A stretch of DNA of 64,000 nt from Bacillota bacterium (GTDB lineage Bacteria > Bacillota > Clostridia > DSM-8532), in NCBI GenBank assembly GCA_023415205.1, contig JAEZLR010000001.1:87939-151938 (forward strand). The letters are read 5' to 3'. The notes beneath the pieces are model-generated. The model was not told the DNA's origin and made no database searches. It saw nothing but the letters and a program-made list of their open reading frames with translations. A program made the translations under genes and the position numbers. This document shows, piece after piece, positions 63,701 through 64,000 of the stretch (positions within the stretch are counted from its first letter, which is position 1; the number at the start of each line of letters is the position of its first letter).

Positions 63701-64000
63701 TACCTTGTAGGAGATGGGCGTCCATCGGGCATAAAGGGTTTGGTTGCTGGTGGACGTCACCTCGGTAGATGAGGTCACCTTTGTGCCGCCGCTTTTGGCT
63801 GTGTACCAGCCGACAAAAGTATACCCGTTGCGGCTCACCGTGGGCAGTGTACCATAGGTACCCTTATAGGGCACCTGAATGTTGGCAGCTGTGGTTGGTA
63901 CAGAGCTACCGCTACCCTGGTTGGAATCAAAGGACACTATTATATGGTCGAACTTCCACTGGGCGTAAAGGGTAAGGGTTAAGTAAAAATCCATTCGGGA
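60758..64000 (-). CDS. Large repeat surface protein: InlB-type repeats and two beta-helix modules (5' end outside window)
   Basis: The reading frame runs open to the window edge, so the true start lies beyond 64000; 1080 codons are seen. The N-terminal part has five complete and one partial Listeria-Bacteroides (Flg_new) repeats, each with a GYTFNGWNT or GYTFDGWYT core and a closing TLYAQW. From about 62785 the protein changes to pectate-lyase-like beta-helix repeats (ITISGGTV, ISDGTVSSEG). The beta-helix part is a tandem duplication of about 300-370 residues, each copy starting with a TLQ...SFTLDLN pattern and ending YKYLKFE or YKYLRFE. No LPxTG or SLH anchor is at the C-terminus. An adhesive or surface role is inferred. 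It is expressed upstream of the SLH protease. Confidence 0.85.
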   Translation of the reverse strand, partial: SRMDFYLTLTLYAQWKFDHIIVSFDSNQGSGSSVPTTAANIQVPYKGTYGTLPTVSRNGYTFVGWYTAKSGGTKVTSSTEVTSTSNQTLYARWTPISYKVDFNANGGSNTMEAQTFLYDAAAGELTANAFTRPGYTFNGWNTKADGSGRSYANRASVRNLTYTANDVITLYAQWKANTYTVRFSTNLGSGSMEDQTFVYGETKALTANVFTRDFYTFNGWNTKSNGSGISYADMADVSNLTDTPNGIVILYAQWKVNATTVTFDYTANKILVNYGEAYGQLPTVSRSGYTFDGWYTEASGGTKVTEATIVENTGDHSLYAHWIANSYTVVFDGNGNDGGTIMEPQAFTYDMAQALTPNVFTRTGHTFNGWNTKENGFGTAYQDKASVKNLTSELNGSVTLYAQWTNNSHAVQIGSEVYPTLQAGIEAAKGGETVQMLRDINENIEIPSWHGRSFTLDLNGKTLDGGELCAITKLGLPHNGVITITDTAGGGKITSADPDPTRGTIAWAINVNSGLNIEGGTIENTHQNGNAIYNNGFGNITISGGTVKASGGTAIDNTSQGDISISDGTVSSEGIAIYNRDRGDINISGGTVSSTNDTAIFHVMYGKITLSGTATVISEASLEDAPSTIIMNYSDSTLEITDNATVANASGSAILSKASRIYIGGMAVVTSANPSNERGTIMIVMSSGLRNLETLRITGGTIENTHENGNAIYYTGIGRTTIPRGSSVVIKGGGMAINKAPDLTYYQKVQITASTDVSGVPEAPYVKADIQTYKYLKFEQGPGNTNVAIIEATGTEYATLQEAFDEVADGQTIKLMDNIILLGFINIPDGTTKSFTLDLNDYSLDGYIDGSTSGFISHKGSGTLTITDNSINGGGRIINEADWGNVIALNSGNLVVDGGTFENFAAQSATSSATIANDGSGSITITGGQVLGKSNVIQTKTGSLDISGGIVRNTDTGRVIYSSGGKVTISGTALLTSTYNNGGIIEFSRASDTPITILEIRGGTIDNKGTGNAIYIRETNYLAVSITGGPSVIKSGSSAINVAPQVAEGINVTACTDYDGTTTVDYVETDIKNYKYLRFE

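Noticed and set aside
60758..64000. CRISPR array, because of repeated DNA phrases
   Set aside because: The repeats are in-frame protein modules of about 210-240 bases, not short direct repeats with regular spacers.

Overview
The window reads as the chromosome of an endospore-forming, flagellated member of the Clostridia. The basis is a dense set of Firmicutes markers in their usual neighbourhoods: spoIIID-mbl-flgF-flgG (the Bacillus spoIIID-mbl-flhO-flhP order), spoIID, spoIIQ, spoIVFB, sleB-ypeB, DnaD/DnaI-type helicase-loading proteins, mecA, and maf-mreBCD-pbp2-minCDE. Most genes lie on the minus strand, so gene order is described from high to low coordinates.

Region 1 (1-10300) is one carbohydrate or polyol uptake and catabolism unit. 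A LIV-type ABC transporter (binding lipoprotein, two permeases, two ATPases) is followed, mostly with overlapping stops and starts, by a D-2-hydroxyacid dehydrogenase, a TIM-barrel sugar isomerase/epimerase, a zinc dehydrogenase, a split transketolase and a second zinc dehydrogenase cut by the window edge. A near-consensus promoter with a perfect palindrome just downstream precedes the binding-protein gene. The substrate is unknown.

Region 2 (10400-24300) holds a small secreted protein, yfbR, murA, two giant secreted fibronectin-III proteins (1297 and 1677 aa, 12 bp apart) and two tandem asparaginase-II paralogues. Region 3 (24400-37000) carries a dnaD-dnaC pair on the plus strand, the germination pair sleB-ypeB, a YhaO/YhaN nuclease-ATPase pair, acpS, a tRNA-Arg(CCG), a family-18 glycoside hydrolase and small membrane proteins.

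Region 4 (36300-45400) is the cell-shape, division and sporulation-protease cluster: maf, mreB, mreC, mreD, pbp2, minC, minD, minE, a divergent methylglyoxal-synthase-like gene, a short SpoIVFA-like gene and spoIVFB. radC and rodA, often present in this cluster, are not in it. Region 5 (45600-57400) has mecA (plus strand), galU, recR, ybaB, a ROK glucokinase, a phosphodiester-glycosidase-like protein, the flagellar rod genes, mbl, spoIIID, spoIIQ, spoIID and tadA.

Region 6 (57460-64000) looks accessory. It starts at a tRNA-Ser(CGA) with its own promoter and terminator. It carries an AlbA_2/Schlafen-type regulator gene under an inverted-repeat operator, a cluster of ATCGT/ACGAT motifs, an SLH-anchored subtilisin without a visible propeptide, and the 3' part of a large repeat protein with InlB-type repeats and beta-helix modules. 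I found no CRISPR array, transposase, integrase or rRNA.
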